Of a DNA stretch of 64,000 bases, positions 51,301-54,449 are shown piece after piece. Each line of letters starts with the position of its first letter. Positions within the stretch are counted from its first letter, which is position 1. The translations under genes were made by a program, and so were the position numbers. A model generated the notes under the pieces. It searched no databases, was not told where the DNA came from, and worked only from the letters and a program-made list of their open reading frames with translations. This DNA comes from Gymnothorax reevesii (Eukaryota; Chordata; Actinopteri; Anguilliformes; Muraenidae), in contig CM056573.1 in the NCBI GenBank assembly GCA_029721435.1, forward strand, positions 153,471,947-153,535,946, read 5' to 3'.

Positions 51301-53800
51301 AAGAAAGTCTTACTGAATCCACTAGGTTTCCATTCACTCTGCCAATCAGCCTTTCCTGCTGTTCTGTTGCTTGGCTGTTTTCTGAGACATCTTAAATAAT
51401 CCTGGCTGCGTTGTAGACTGAGTTTAGTGGTTTTGCAACTAGAATTTGTTCATTGTGGGCAATACCCCTAGAATTATTTTTTTTAATAAAAAAATTATCT
51501 ACATGGTGACCAGCTTTTGGCACACCAACACTGTAATGGCTGGTAGTATACGGAGGCCAAGCGCAACAACAGAGGAAAAGAGAGTAGCGCAAACAGAGTA
51601 CAAACACAGAGAATAATACAGACCAAACGCAAGTACTCGCGCTTCCAAAGGACGTATAATAGTCCAAACCACAGAAGCAAAGCGAGATAGAAAAAGGGAG
51701 AAGAAACTCCAACAATAACAAGATAGAAAGTAACACAAAACCTGACTACAGATAGCTTCGGCTATAGTGCGAAGCTAAACACAGGCACTCTAGCGAAGGA
51801 GGTGTGCCGGACATCCTGCTTATATAGATTCTGAGGAAGCGCCGCCCCAGCTCAATCAACCAGCTGGGAAAAGAATTCTATGGCCCAGGAATTCGATATC
51901 GTCCCAGGATGAGGGCTGCAAAGAAAGGTCCAAACAACATGCACACCTAACATACCATGACAAACACAAATGAGGGCATGGAAAAGTCAATGCAGAATGA
52001 CTTTTTTCTCAGTTGTCTGCACACAGATTTTTAGCCAAGTACATGAAAAGGGCACCATAGTCTTAAATACAACTGACTTTTCAGCAAGCAGACAAGTATC
52101 CAAAATGCGTTCATTTCAGCTTACATGGAAAACGGGCCTTACCCCCGGTTGCCGAAGCTCTGCCTTGGAATCTGTGAAAAAGAACACTGCAAAATTAACA
52201 TTCAATCACAATTTTACTCTACTTGTAACAGAGCTCAGGTAGTCAGCCTTCCTGCCAGCAATAAACTCATTGTCAATACAAAAAGTAGCTGATTTATTCA
52301 TTCAATGATGTAGTAGTGCTGGGCCAAAACAGCATGAACCCAAATTGTGATGCATGGTATCTTTAAGGTAGGTAGACACTCCCAAAATAGGCACTTTTTT
52401 TAGCTCGCCGGGACGAATGTCCGGCGAGCTATTGTCGTACCCCTGGCATCCGCGTCCACGTACGCATACGCGTCCGTGTCCGTCCGCGTGCAGAAAAACT
52501 TTAACCTTGCCTATAACTTTTGAACCGTGAGAGATAAGGCTTTCATACTTTGCATGTGTACTCCTTGATGCCAGACCTACCTACCGATGCCAAAGTTTGA
52601 CCTGATGACCTTGACCTTGACCTTTACCCGACCTTTAAAAAACTTTAACCTTGCCCATAGCAAAAACTTTAACCTTGTCTATAACTTCTAAACCGAGAGA
52701 TATAGGGCTTTCATACTTTGCATGTATACTCCTTGGTGCAAGACCTACGTACTGATGCCGAAATTTTGACCTGACCTTGACCATGACCTTTACCTGACCT
52801 TTTTAGCTCGCCGGGACAAATAACGTCCGTAGAGCTATTGTCGTACCCCCGGCGTCCACGTCCGTCCGCGTGCAGAAAAACTTTAAACTTGCCCCTCGGC
52901 GAGCTTTGTTGTCTTTCTGACAACTCTCGTTTAAAAATTGTTTTTCATATTTTCGTAAGATAACCTTCAGTAAGTTCATAGTGTGTGTCCTTGATAGGAC
53001 TATCAAAAATATGGACATCTGTTGTTTTTTGTGAGTTTCTCAAAAAGTTGATTTTGACCTGCCAAGCATAGCTTCAAACACCATTTCTCTTCTTTTTCTC
53101 ATGCTATAATTGTGAAACTTGGAATATAAGTTCACCAGATGCATGTCTATGGACTGATTAGGCATTTTGAAGAAATCATTTGTGTATCTCTCGATTTTGT
53201 TGTAATTAGGTACCCAATAAAAAAACCACTAAAATGCCCATATTTTTTCACAGAAATATTATTCCTGAAAACCCTGTTATCAGAACATGCACTACATAGT
53301 CATAAATGATCGGTGAAAATTTGAGATTAAAGTATCAAAAGGTTTTAGAGAGATCCTGCCTGAGGTCCACATTGCCGTAGCCATCTCGGGACCTTATTAG
53401 CATAATTTATGTAAACGAGCCATCACTTTAATTCTGTATTTAGTAGTTATTCATATGATGTTGGCACTAAATTGTTATGAATGTTATGAAAGAGAAATAA
53501 ATGTATTTGGGAGTGTCTACCTACCTAATTTTTATGTCGAGGTGTTTTGATGTGGTTTTTTTGTTTTTTTTTTTTTTCCAGGAACAGCGTGACCTTATCA
53601 AGCAAGGTTTTGATGAGAAGGCAAAGCTGATGCAGACAGAAATTGATTCTCTCAGGAAGGAGAAGGATGAAAATGAGAGCCCTGTTTCATTTTCCAATTT
53701 CCTCGGTGATATGGCTCTAGCAGCTTCCATGTTTCTGCCGGGGATTCTTCCAAAAGCAGCTGGGCTGGGTATTCACTTCTTGCTAAATAAAAAAAAATAG
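4866..53800 (+). CDS. gbp: guanylate-binding protein (GBP, dynamin-superfamily large GTPase), 10 coding exons
   Basis: Interferon-inducible-type large GTPase that hydrolyses GTP, oligomerises on membranes and acts in cell-autonomous immunity in known family members. Coding exons: 4866-5061, 18705-18832, 21193-21302, 21800-21990, 24812-25054, 25163-25443, 26847-27059, 27228-27330, 33102-33295, 53582-53800; total 1878 nt, 625 residues, all phases compatible. The G domain has the P-loop GLYRTGKS at 47-54 (Arg50 matches the arginine finger of human GBP1), a switch I region STVQSQTKG near 71-79, DTEGLGD at 99-105 and VRD at 180-182. The helical middle and coiled-coil region run from about 310 to 590. 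The C-terminus is hydrophobic (about 593-620) and ends in three lysines, with no CaaX box. Length is slightly above human GBP1 (592). Function is by homology; no stop or frameshift interrupts it. Confidence 0.93.
5062..5834. other. start of GBP intron 1
   Basis: No gene recognised. An A-rich run lies at about 5221-5236. The remainder reads as ordinary intron or old unclassified repeat. Confidence 0.5.
5835..6882. mobile_element. non-autonomous hAT-like element
   Basis: The left end CAGGGGTTCCCAAACTCG is followed by TTCCTGGGGCCTCCCTGTAT. The right end (about 6834-6880), read in reverse, has GTTCCCAAACTCGGGCCTGG and then GGCCTCCCTGTGTATG. These matching inverted ends and the CAGGGG start are typical of fish hAT MITEs. 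The outermost right bases have decayed, so the target duplication could not be confirmed. No transposase is present. Confidence 0.7.
6226..6830. repeat. two tandem copies of an approximately 301-bp unit
   Basis: Copy one starts at 6226 (CAAATTATTTTGAAAGAACT) and copy two at 6527. They are nearly identical, differing by a few substitutions, a short insertion (TCA in copy two) and A-run length. The duplication lies inside the hAT-like element and so arose in it. Confidence 0.9.
6883..8294. other. intron 1 sequence with a MITE-like start
   Basis: AGGGCTGTCGCGTTAATTAA at about 7035, followed by TCGCGATTAA, resembles the end of a common fish non-autonomous DNA element, but I could not find its partner end. 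The rest holds no gene I can identify; reading frames around 7534-8160 do not resemble a known family. Confidence 0.4.
8295..9335. repeat. diverged tandem array with TGACCTTTGAAGGTCA motifs, split by a Tc1 element
   Basis: Three diverged units of roughly 115-125 bp (about 8295, 8411 and 8526 onward) share TTTATCACCAAAATTGTCAC, ATATGAAGT and TGACCTTTGAAGGTCAAA. The array resumes at 9230-9335 after the Tc1 insertion at 8685-9227. Confidence 0.65.
8685..9227 (+). mobile_element. internally deleted Tc1/mariner element
   Basis: Ends CACTGCCCGGCCAAAAAAAG and, inverted, CACTGCCCGGCCAAAAAAAA, each flanked by TA (8683-8684 and 9228-9229). Only 543 bp remain. About 8970-9100 still reads [12 protein letters not shown], the decayed block around the catalytic Glu of Tc1/mariner transposases. 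The catalytic Asp blocks are gone, so it could have moved only with outside transposase. Confidence 0.85.
9336..9985. other. intron 1 sequence, no gene
   Basis: Low-complexity AT-rich sequence with scattered AGGTCA motifs and phrases such as CCAAGTTTCAGTTCTTT, probably old repeat. Nothing is assignable. Confidence 0.4.
10220..11103. repeat. 152-bp tandem array, left part
   Basis: About six diverged units with a core GTGACCTTGGCCTATTTTT, CAAGGTCACTGGCC, then CTTTATCTCATCAACTATTT, CTTACAGGCTCC and GGACATGCATC. Spacing is close to 152 bp, with one longer unit near 10500. Short open frames recur with each unit but are not genes. Confidence 0.9.
11409..15822 (+). pseudogene. Tc1-like transposase, DD34E, interrupted by a LINE
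   Basis: Part one (11409-12170) has the paired helix-turn-helix region ([16 protein letters not shown], then an RPRPGQ linker and a second HTH), the first catalytic Asp in [17 protein letters not shown], and the second Asp in FQQDNARAH. Part two resumes at 15485 with the duplicated CCTT and holds [17 protein letters not shown] with the catalytic Glu; after joining, 34 residues lie between second Asp and Glu. One extra C near 15507-15512 shifts the frame. The usual FSDES is FSDKS here. The gene is otherwise remarkably intact up to the LINE, suggesting a fairly recent insertion. Confidence 0.9.
12171..15484 (-). mobile_element. L2-type LINE inserted in the Tc1 transposase
   Basis: Minus strand. 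The 3' tail is an (AATAAT)-type run at 12171-12183 preceded by a GCACCATATAAATAAAAT sequence, typical of L2-type tails. The APE endonuclease spans about 15198-14356 ([32 protein letters not shown]). The reverse transcriptase spans about 14221-12800 in several frames, with [22 protein letters not shown] in place of YADD, and [14 protein letters not shown] 4-bp CCTT duplication flanks the insert (12167-12170 and 15485-15488). Both ORF frames are broken. Confidence 0.88.
15738..16680. repeat. 440-bp inverted duplication (long hairpin) in the Tc1 element
   Basis: The left arm 15738-16177 and right arm 16241-16680 are reverse complements at roughly 97 percent or more by eye. The 63-bp spacer itself holds a perfect 12-bp stem with a 2-base loop (16175-16200, CTCAAGACGTAT/ATACGTCTTGAG). 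The left arm starts in the last 32 or so codons of the transposase gene, so the right arm carries an antisense copy of the gene's end. Confidence 0.93.
16837..17880. repeat. 152-bp tandem array, right part
   Basis: Continuation of the array at 10220-11103 beyond the Tc1 insertion, with about six more units, the last ones more diverged. The half unit broken at 11103 is completed here (TTTCAGTTACAAGCTCC). Confidence 0.9.
17881..18579. other. right flank of the Harbinger-like element
   Basis: AT-rich non-coding sequence leading to the right inverted repeat at about 18563-18579. A broken reading frame on the minus strand near 18310-18525 does not resemble a known protein. Confidence 0.45.
18705..18832 (+). 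CDS. gbp: GBP coding exon 2
   Basis: Completes Gly66 and encodes residues 67-108, including STVQSQTKG (switch I region), WMWCVPHP and the nucleotide-sensing [10 protein letters not shown]. Acceptor AG at 18703-18704; donor GTGAGT at 18833. It ends in phase 0. Confidence 0.94.
18885..19588 (+). mobile_element. non-autonomous Helitron-like element with about 150-bp tandem repeats
   Basis: Three units of roughly 150 bp (marked by TTTGTCCGATTGACCT at 19151, 19305 and 19454) follow a GC-rich head with CCGAACGGCG. The 3' end has a perfect hairpin GCCATCG-CCTC-CGATGGC (about 19557-19574), then ATAAGC and CTAG followed by T. A hairpin about ten bases before a CTRR terminus is the Helitron 3' signature. 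The 5' end is not certain. Confidence 0.5.
19589..21192. other. GBP intron 2, old repeats, no gene
   Basis: AT-rich intron. About 19740-19860 reads like a diverged interspersed fish repeat, but I cannot classify it. No exon-like sequence is visible before the acceptor at 21191-21192. Confidence 0.45.
21193..21302 (+). CDS. gbp: GBP coding exon 3
   Basis: Encodes residues 109-144 and two bases of His145: [23 protein letters not shown]. Acceptor AG at 21191-21192. The 3' boundary is set by the U12-type donor GTATCCTTAAC at 21303; joining to exon 4 gives RLHYVTEL, matching the LHYVTEL or LYYVTEL of other GBPs. Confidence 0.92.
21303..21799 (+). other. GBP intron 3, U12-type GT-AG intron
   Basis: The donor GTATCCTTAACC fits the U12 consensus RTATCCTT exactly. 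A weaker branch-like TTGAATGACTA lies about 12 bases before the AG at 21798-21799, within the usual U12 window, and there is no strong polypyrimidine tract. A CCA-repeat run occurs near 21497-21518. Confidence 0.75.
21800..21990 (+). CDS. gbp: GBP coding exon 4
   Basis: Residues 146-208 plus the first base of Gly209. It contains [26 protein letters not shown] (the VRD corresponds to the TLRD guanine-recognition motif of mammalian GBPs; Thr-Leu is replaced by Ala-Val) and [10 protein letters not shown]. Donor GTATGA at 21991. Confidence 0.93.
21991..24811. other. GBP intron 4, repeat-rich
   Basis: No gene recognised. About 23260-23540 (AGGGGCATTGAGGTGTGG on the minus strand) reads like a repeat end. 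Repeated GCTAGCTAGC motifs lie at about 22468 and 22781. A mariner-type MITE fragment is listed separately. Confidence 0.45.
24515..24705 (+). repeat. fragment of a common fish MITE
   Basis: TTCAATGAAGTTGGGACATT, GTGTAAAATGTGAATAAAAG and TTGATTTGCATATCCTTTTC are phrases of a widely spread fish DNA-transposon-derived repeat that I recognise but cannot name with certainty. No gene is present. Confidence 0.4.
24812..25054 (+). CDS. gbp: GBP coding exon 5
   Basis: Completes Gly209, encodes residues 210-289 and the first base of Met290: [44 protein letters not shown]. This is the end of the G domain and the linker to the helical domain. Acceptor AG at 24810-24811; donor GTGAGT at 25055. Confidence 0.94.
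25055..25162 (+). other. GBP intron 5, 108 nt and open in frame
   Basis: GTGAGT at 25055 and CAG at 25160-25162. The length is a multiple of three and there is no stop in the GBP frame, so the unspliced form would insert 36 residues and stay in frame. Confidence 0.85.
25163..25443 (+). CDS. gbp: GBP coding exon 6
   Basis: Residues 290-383: [38 protein letters not shown] and [10 protein letters not shown], the start of the helical domain. Donor GTAGAG at 25444; it ends in phase 0. If this donor is not used, the frame stays open to a stop ending at 25545, which would give a shorter protein. Confidence 0.93.
25444..26846. other. GBP intron 6
   Basis: Holds the inverted repeat pair at 25755-26335. 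The remainder is AT-rich with no recognised gene. Confidence 0.5.
25755..26335. repeat. head-to-head pair of one repeat (foldback)
   Basis: About 25900-25980 (CCAGATCACCATCTGGATCC, AGGAATTTTTAAAGGAGTC) is matched in inverse orientation at about 26095-26190 (CTGGATCTAGATGGTGTTCT, GGACCACC). The outer parts also match, with GTTTGTCT-type runs on the left and AGACAGACAAACAAA on the right. The repeat looks like an interspersed aquatic-animal element with a CACTCAGAGAGCAC segment; its class is unknown. Confidence 0.6.
26847..27059 (+). CDS. gbp: GBP coding exon 7
   Basis: Residues 384-454, phase 0 at both ends: [41 protein letters not shown]. This is helical-domain sequence matching the FSPLEEEV and GGYRLF regions of mammalian GBPs. 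Acceptor AG at 26845-26846, donor GTACAG at 27060. Confidence 0.93.
27228..27330 (+). CDS. gbp: GBP coding exon 8
   Basis: Residues 455-488 plus one base of Glu489: [33 protein letters not shown]. Acceptor AG at 27226-27227; donor GTGATG at 27331. It joins in phase only to the acceptor at 33100-33101, giving [12 protein letters not shown]. Confidence 0.9.
27357..27395. repeat. AAT/ATT trinucleotide microsatellite
   Basis: Run of AAT that turns into ATT, forming a short palindrome-like tract in intron 8. Confidence 0.95.
28165..28330 (+). pseudogene. possible Harbinger transposase remnant
   Basis: [14 protein letters not shown] and [12 protein letters not shown] resemble the early part of Harbinger nucleases (a LxxLL-rich helix followed by the TALRFYASG-type segment). 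The match is short and no catalytic residues are visible, so this is tentative. Confidence 0.35.
28400..28620 (-). pseudogene. Myb/SANT-like gene remnant of the Harbinger element
   Basis: On minus, [13 protein letters not shown] followed by [17 protein letters not shown] has the spacing and the KHKWRDLR helix of the Myb/SANT-like DNA-binding partner of Harbinger transposases. Only this domain remains readable. Confidence 0.6.
30040..30458. other. GBP intron 8 sequence, nothing recognised
   Basis: AT-rich sequence between the Harbinger relic and the Tc1 relic. Confidence 0.5.
30597..30836. mobile_element. short insert in the 5' region of the Tc1 relic
   Basis: The Tc1 family sequence is continuous on both sides (AAAATGCAGTTTTTA before, TACTAAAGTAAAAAAGCTAC after). 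The extra piece contains GTGCTCTCAGAGCAC and a TCCGTCTATTCGTTCATCCG stretch. Class unknown. Confidence 0.45.
31384..32024. mobile_element. MITE-like insert with GCCATTCA ends, in the Tc1 transposase
   Basis: Starts GCCATTCACACCAGG and ends with the inverse TGCAGTCTGAATGGC, about 640 bp, exactly where the Tc1 coding sequence breaks off and resumes (GGCCAAAAATAGCATC). The ends share 8 bp plus scattered matches. The style suggests a hAT-like MITE, but no clear target duplication was seen. Confidence 0.5.
32741..33101. other. end of GBP intron 8 with tandem 3' splice sites
   Basis: No gene. Two AGs lie close together: CTTAAG ending at 33101 and TTCAG ending at 33109. Only the first keeps the GBP frame with exon 8. 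Confidence 0.7.
33102..33295 (+). CDS. gbp: GBP coding exon 9
   Basis: Completes Glu489 and encodes residues 490-553: [20 protein letters not shown] followed by further heptad-like sequence ([20 protein letters not shown]), the long C-terminal helix of GBPs. Donor GTAGCT at 33296; phase 0. Confidence 0.92.
33487..33728. mobile_element. short hAT-like MITE
   Basis: The left part ATAGCTAACGTTCCTGGAGG ACC and the reversed right part CAGGGGTAGTCAAACCTGAT resemble the CAGGGGTAGCCAACCCTG-type ends of fish hAT MITEs. The left terminus has drifted. About 240 bp, no gene. Confidence 0.5.
33729..34319. other. GBP intron 9 sequence, nothing recognised
   Basis: AT-rich non-coding sequence. Confidence 0.45.
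34320..34740. repeat. minisatellite of about 21-24 bp units
   Basis: Tandem variants of CACACACATACATTCTCCTT and CTTCCATACAGATACATT, around 18 units, strongly pyrimidine/adenine rich on the plus strand. Confidence 0.9.
34905..35135. repeat. first copy of a local duplication
   Basis: Contains TTGCAATAGATGGCGCTAAT, GGCTACTTTTTGGTGA and TTGATGCAAACCTACTGGT, all repeated in the second copy at about 35450-36120. This copy has no MITE and so shows the pre-insertion state. Confidence 0.75.
35440..36120. repeat. second copy of the local duplication, with an internal tandem repeat and a MITE
   Basis: Includes two near-identical tandem units of about 80 bp (35440-35605; TTTAAAAGAAACATTAAAAC and CAAAATATAATATTTTATAT). 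The match to 34905-35135 then continues, interrupted by the TTAA MITE at 35646-35982. Confidence 0.75.
35646..35982. mobile_element. TTAA-flanked MITE
   Basis: TTAAAGGTGCACTATGCAAG at the left and the exact inverse CTTGCATAGTGCACCTTTAA at the right, with TTAA as the shared outer bases. The undisturbed copy at about 34985 lacks it. TTAA duplication and compact size fit piggyBac- or Kolobok-type mobilisation. No coding potential. Confidence 0.8.
36121..37075. other. GBP intron 9 sequence, nothing recognised
   Basis: Non-coding; includes a GCTAGCTAGCTA run at about 36300 and T-rich tracts. Confidence 0.45.
37304..37321. repeat. G homopolymer
   Basis: A run of about 18 G, a likely slippage or assembly-sensitive site. 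Confidence 0.9.
37516..37986 (-). pseudogene. unrecognised ORF: hydrophobic segments plus a coiled-coil-like tail, one in-frame TAG
   Basis: Starts ATG ([18 protein letters not shown]) and reads 157 codons to TAA at 37516-37518 with a single TAG at 37690-37692. Residues about 21-37 ([16 protein letters not shown]) and 50-66 ([17 protein letters not shown]) are hydrophobic and could span a membrane twice. After the TAG the frame continues smoothly with [11 protein letters not shown] and a heptad-like [13 protein letters not shown] stretch ending in LKHEVKN. I do not recognise the family. The frame is coherent across the stop, so the TAG looks like a single point change in a once-coding gene. 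Confidence 0.5.
38006..38389. other. GBP intron 9 sequence, no gene
   Basis: Nothing recognised between the ORF-bearing unit and the LINE fragment. Confidence 0.4.
38390..39112 (-). mobile_element. CR1/L2-group LINE, 3' end of reverse transcriptase ORF
   Basis: On minus, [32 protein letters not shown] and [13 protein letters not shown] are the conserved C-terminal block of CR1/L2-group ORF2. After frameshifts come ISDLLHILKG-type and CLRSYYQSCG-type segments, and the 3' end with a TATAATAATAAACC tail near 38395-38420. 5'-truncated and inactive. Confidence 0.85.
39113..39464. other. GBP intron 9 sequence, possible DNA-transposon end
   Basis: GGCTACATTTACAAGGATGC near 39216 resembles the end of a fish DNA-transposon-derived repeat; no partner end was found. 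Confidence 0.35.
39465..39992 (-). repeat. Gypsy 3' LTR
   Basis: Starts TGTTATGGTTTAGACG on minus directly after the polypurine tract and includes a TATATATAT box near 39855-39865. It is related to the solo LTR at 51412-51961 (shared CCCAGCTCAATCA-CCAGCTGGG and CTCGCTTCCAAAGGAC-type blocks). The left boundary is approximate. Confidence 0.7.
39465..41122 (-). mobile_element. Ty3/Gypsy LTR retrotransposon (chromodomain group), 3' part, decayed
   Basis: On minus: end of RNase H (about 40870-40740), integrase zinc-binding region ([12 protein letters not shown], then WWPSM), integrase core ([23 protein letters not shown]), and a C-terminal chromodomain ([19 protein letters not shown]) at about 40180-40080. 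Next come a G-rich polypurine tract and the 3' LTR starting TGTTATGG at about 39992. Part of the other LTR lies at 40995-41122, so a deletion removed gag, protease and most of the reverse transcriptase. Frames are broken. Confidence 0.88.
41123..41540. other. GBP intron 9 sequence, nothing recognised
   Basis: No gene or repeat assigned. Confidence 0.4.
41541..44465 (-). mobile_element. APE-type LINE, nearly full length but broken
   Basis: On minus: ORF2 start region at 44460-43927 with a leader, basic region, and [15 protein letters not shown] then VTWLSERD (endonuclease); endonuclease continues at 43934-43497 ([21 protein letters not shown]). Reverse transcriptase pieces lie at about 42816-42480 ([33 protein letters not shown]) and 42150-41830 ([32 protein letters not shown]). 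The 3' tail, TCAAGTTCAAGTTGAC on plus, is at 41541-41560. Multiple frameshifts and a gap in the palm domain. Clade left open. Confidence 0.85.
44560..44762 (-). mobile_element. Tc1/mariner transposase fragment, catalytic region
   Basis: On minus, [20 protein letters not shown] followed by [20 protein letters not shown] is the conserved block after the first catalytic Asp in Tc1-like transposases. It breaks off where Harbinger-type sequence starts near 44752, and the N-terminal part of what may be the same copy lies at 45935-46105. Confidence 0.85.
44912..45033 (+). pseudogene. Harbinger transposase, first-exon fragment
   Basis: ATG followed by [26 protein letters not shown], a stop, then [12 protein letters not shown] and another stop. 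The DEWLLRRH(R)F block is typical of the N-terminus of HARBI1-like transposases. Only the start of the gene remains. Confidence 0.65.
45034..45916. other. non-coding interior of Harbinger copy 1
   Basis: AT-rich, with no further readable transposase or Myb-like domain. Confidence 0.4.
45935..46105 (-). pseudogene. Tc1-like transposase N-terminus with in-frame tandem repeats
   Basis: Minus strand from ATG at 46102: [20 protein letters not shown] resembles the first helix-turn-helix of Tc1-like transposases. [12 protein letters not shown] follows and is then repeated three more times in frame as a 14-residue unit (42 bp; TATCCCTCACCTGAAGTGTA on plus). The gene is cut off where Harbinger copy 1 ends. 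The catalytic region at 44560-44762 on the other side may belong to the same copy. Confidence 0.7.
46106..46290. repeat. 61-bp tandem repeat, three units
   Basis: Units begin TCTGCCTTTCAGTGAGACTG at 46106, 46167 and 46228, with a GTGGTAAACAGCTGTTTTTA end. They lie directly upstream (minus sense) of the Tc1 start codon, so they may be an expanded 5' part of that element. Confidence 0.85.
46291..46523. other. GC-rich lead into the 135-bp array
   Basis: GTCCGGTGGCGTCCTCGGCG near 46340 is a GC-rich head like those of the arrays at 18.9 and 52.4 kb. No gene. Confidence 0.5.
46524..47036. repeat. 135-bp tandem array, about 3.8 units
   Basis: Units start GTGCTATAACTCTCTTAATA at 46524, 46658, 46793 and 46928. 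Each contains TTTGACCTTGGGCCTC, CAGGTCAAGGTC and AATGGCAAAAAT. A diverged copy of part of the unit lies in opposite orientation at about 47530-47590. Confidence 0.9.
47190..47235 (-). ncRNA. hammerhead-ribozyme-like motif, copy 1
   Basis: On minus, CTGAAGA, then a perfect stem AGCC-AGTA-GGCT, then GAAAC (47200-47224). The hammerhead core is CUGAUGA, stem II, GAAA; here one core base differs (CUGAAGA). Hammerheads are known in Penelope pseudo-LTRs, and this copy lies in that place. The changed core base suggests weak or no activity. Confidence 0.55.
47521..47990 (-). other. segment between the two Penelope 3' repeats
   Basis: Not Penelope coding sequence. At about 47530-47590 its minus strand reads AATGGCAAAAATTGCTGTAA and a diverged AATATGGCAATTAGATCT, matching the 135-bp unit of the array at 46524-47036. 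The CAAGCTCCG-containing sequence at 47979-47990 is an inverse match to 47038-47051. It seems to be an inverted partial copy of that repeat. Confidence 0.55.
48054..48099 (-). ncRNA. hammerhead-ribozyme-like motif, copy 2
   Basis: Same motif as copy 1 at 48064-48088: CTGAAGA, AGCC-AGTA-GGCT stem, GAAAT. The base after GAAA differs from copy 1. It lies in the second Penelope 3' repeat. Confidence 0.5.
49351..51411. other. GBP intron 9, long stretch without recognised repeats
   Basis: AT-rich. The only longer reading frame is on minus at 50514-50816 (100 codons, starts [18 protein letters not shown]); I do not recognise it and see no domain, and its composition does not argue strongly for coding. 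Nothing else found. Confidence 0.4.
51412..51961 (-). mobile_element. solo LTR of a Gypsy-type element
   Basis: Minus strand begins TGTCATGGTATGTTAGG and shares several blocks with the Gypsy LTR at 39465-39992, including CCCAGCTGGTTGATTGAGCT-type and CCTTTGGAAGC(G) blocks, and a TATATAAGCAGG promoter-like box near 51820-51830. No internal retrotransposon sequence follows on either side. The far boundary and target duplication are uncertain. Confidence 0.65.
51962..52398. other. GBP intron 9 sequence, nothing recognised
   Basis: Non-coding. Confidence 0.4.
52399..52930 (+). mobile_element. Helentron/DINE-1-like non-autonomous element
   Basis: The 5' region has a perfect stem TAGCTCGCCGG/CCGGCGAGCTA (about 52402-52432). 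Next come tandem units with AACTTTAACCTTGCC, AGAGATA-GGCTTTCATACTT, TGACCTTGACC; a second 5'-type head TAGCTCGCCGGGAC is at 52804. The 3' end has CGGCGAGCT (inverse of the 5' motif) directly followed by a GTTGTC-TTTCT-GACAAC hairpin and a T-rich end. Subterminal inverted repeats, internal tandem repeats and a 3' hairpin are the DINE-1/Helentron plan. No coding sequence. Confidence 0.6.
52931..53581. other. end of GBP intron 9
   Basis: Non-coding, ending in a long T-rich polypyrimidine tract (about 53553-53579) and CAG at 53579-53581. Confidence 0.7.
53582..53800 (+). CDS. gbp: GBP coding exon 10 (C-terminus)
   Basis: Residues 554-625: the end of the coiled helix ([30 protein letters not shown]), then a hydrophobic tail ([30 protein letters not shown]) and KKK, stop TAG. 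Mammalian GBP1, 2 and 5 end in a CaaX prenylation box; this protein has none and instead has a possible membrane-inserting segment. Confidence 0.92.
   Translation, partial: EQRDLIKQGFDEKAKLMQTEIDSLRKEKDENESPVSFSNFLGDMALAASMFLPGILPKAAGLGIHFLLNKKK
53786..53791 (+). promoter_or_regulatory. AATAAA overlapping the end of the GBP coding region
   Basis: An AATAAA hexamer lies within the last codons (CTAAATAAAAAAAAATAG). If used it would place the poly(A) site within a very short 3' UTR. Other signals further downstream cannot be excluded. Confidence 0.3.
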
Positions 53801-54449
53801 ACTTAATTGGAGTGTTCAGGGAGATTTTATTGCATCTGTACAAATTTTATATTAGGCACGTTCGCTGGCTTTATAAACAAAAAAGTGGCCCAAACTTGGT
53901 TGAATGTCTCTTCCCTTTGCCACAAAACTAAATTTGTCTGTTGTTTTGACCATATTATATACAAGCTGTGCCCGATGGCATGAGATATCTTTATTTGTAC
54001 TTTATTATTTTGACTGAGTGGAGGGCTCAATATGAGAATCCATCTCCTCCCGAGGGATTTACGGATTGGTTGACTAAAATCCAGTACCTTGTCAAAACAT
54101 GCATGCGGGTTCAATACCTGTTTGCACCACCTGTTTGCAGTGTTAAGTGGAAAACCCTTATATAGTCTTGCAAGGAACACATATGCAAATAGAGAGGGTG
54201 ATGCAAGGGCTGTTCCTCACATTCTGGTATACCAAAACACGCAGCCAAAAATTTGTAATGCAACGCATATTATGTCTACTGCTAAGCAACATGCGTCAGG
54301 TGGGGGCACTAAGTGAAAATTGCTTGTGAAGATTAGCCCCCTACAAAAAAAGTGATTTCTAGTGGTGAATGCTGTAGTCAATTCATGGTATAATTTGCCT
54401 CTATATGCTCCCCTTGTGCAGATGAAACATCCATAACTTCAGAATGGAC
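53801..54449. other. GBP 3' UTR and/or downstream sequence
   Basis: No second gene recognised. A short frame at 53968-54165 shows no known domain. Confidence 0.4.

Noticed and set aside
53790..53800. C-terminal KKK as a KKXX ER-retrieval signal
   Set aside because: The signal needs Lys at -3 and -4 (or -5); here -4 is Asn and -5 is Leu.
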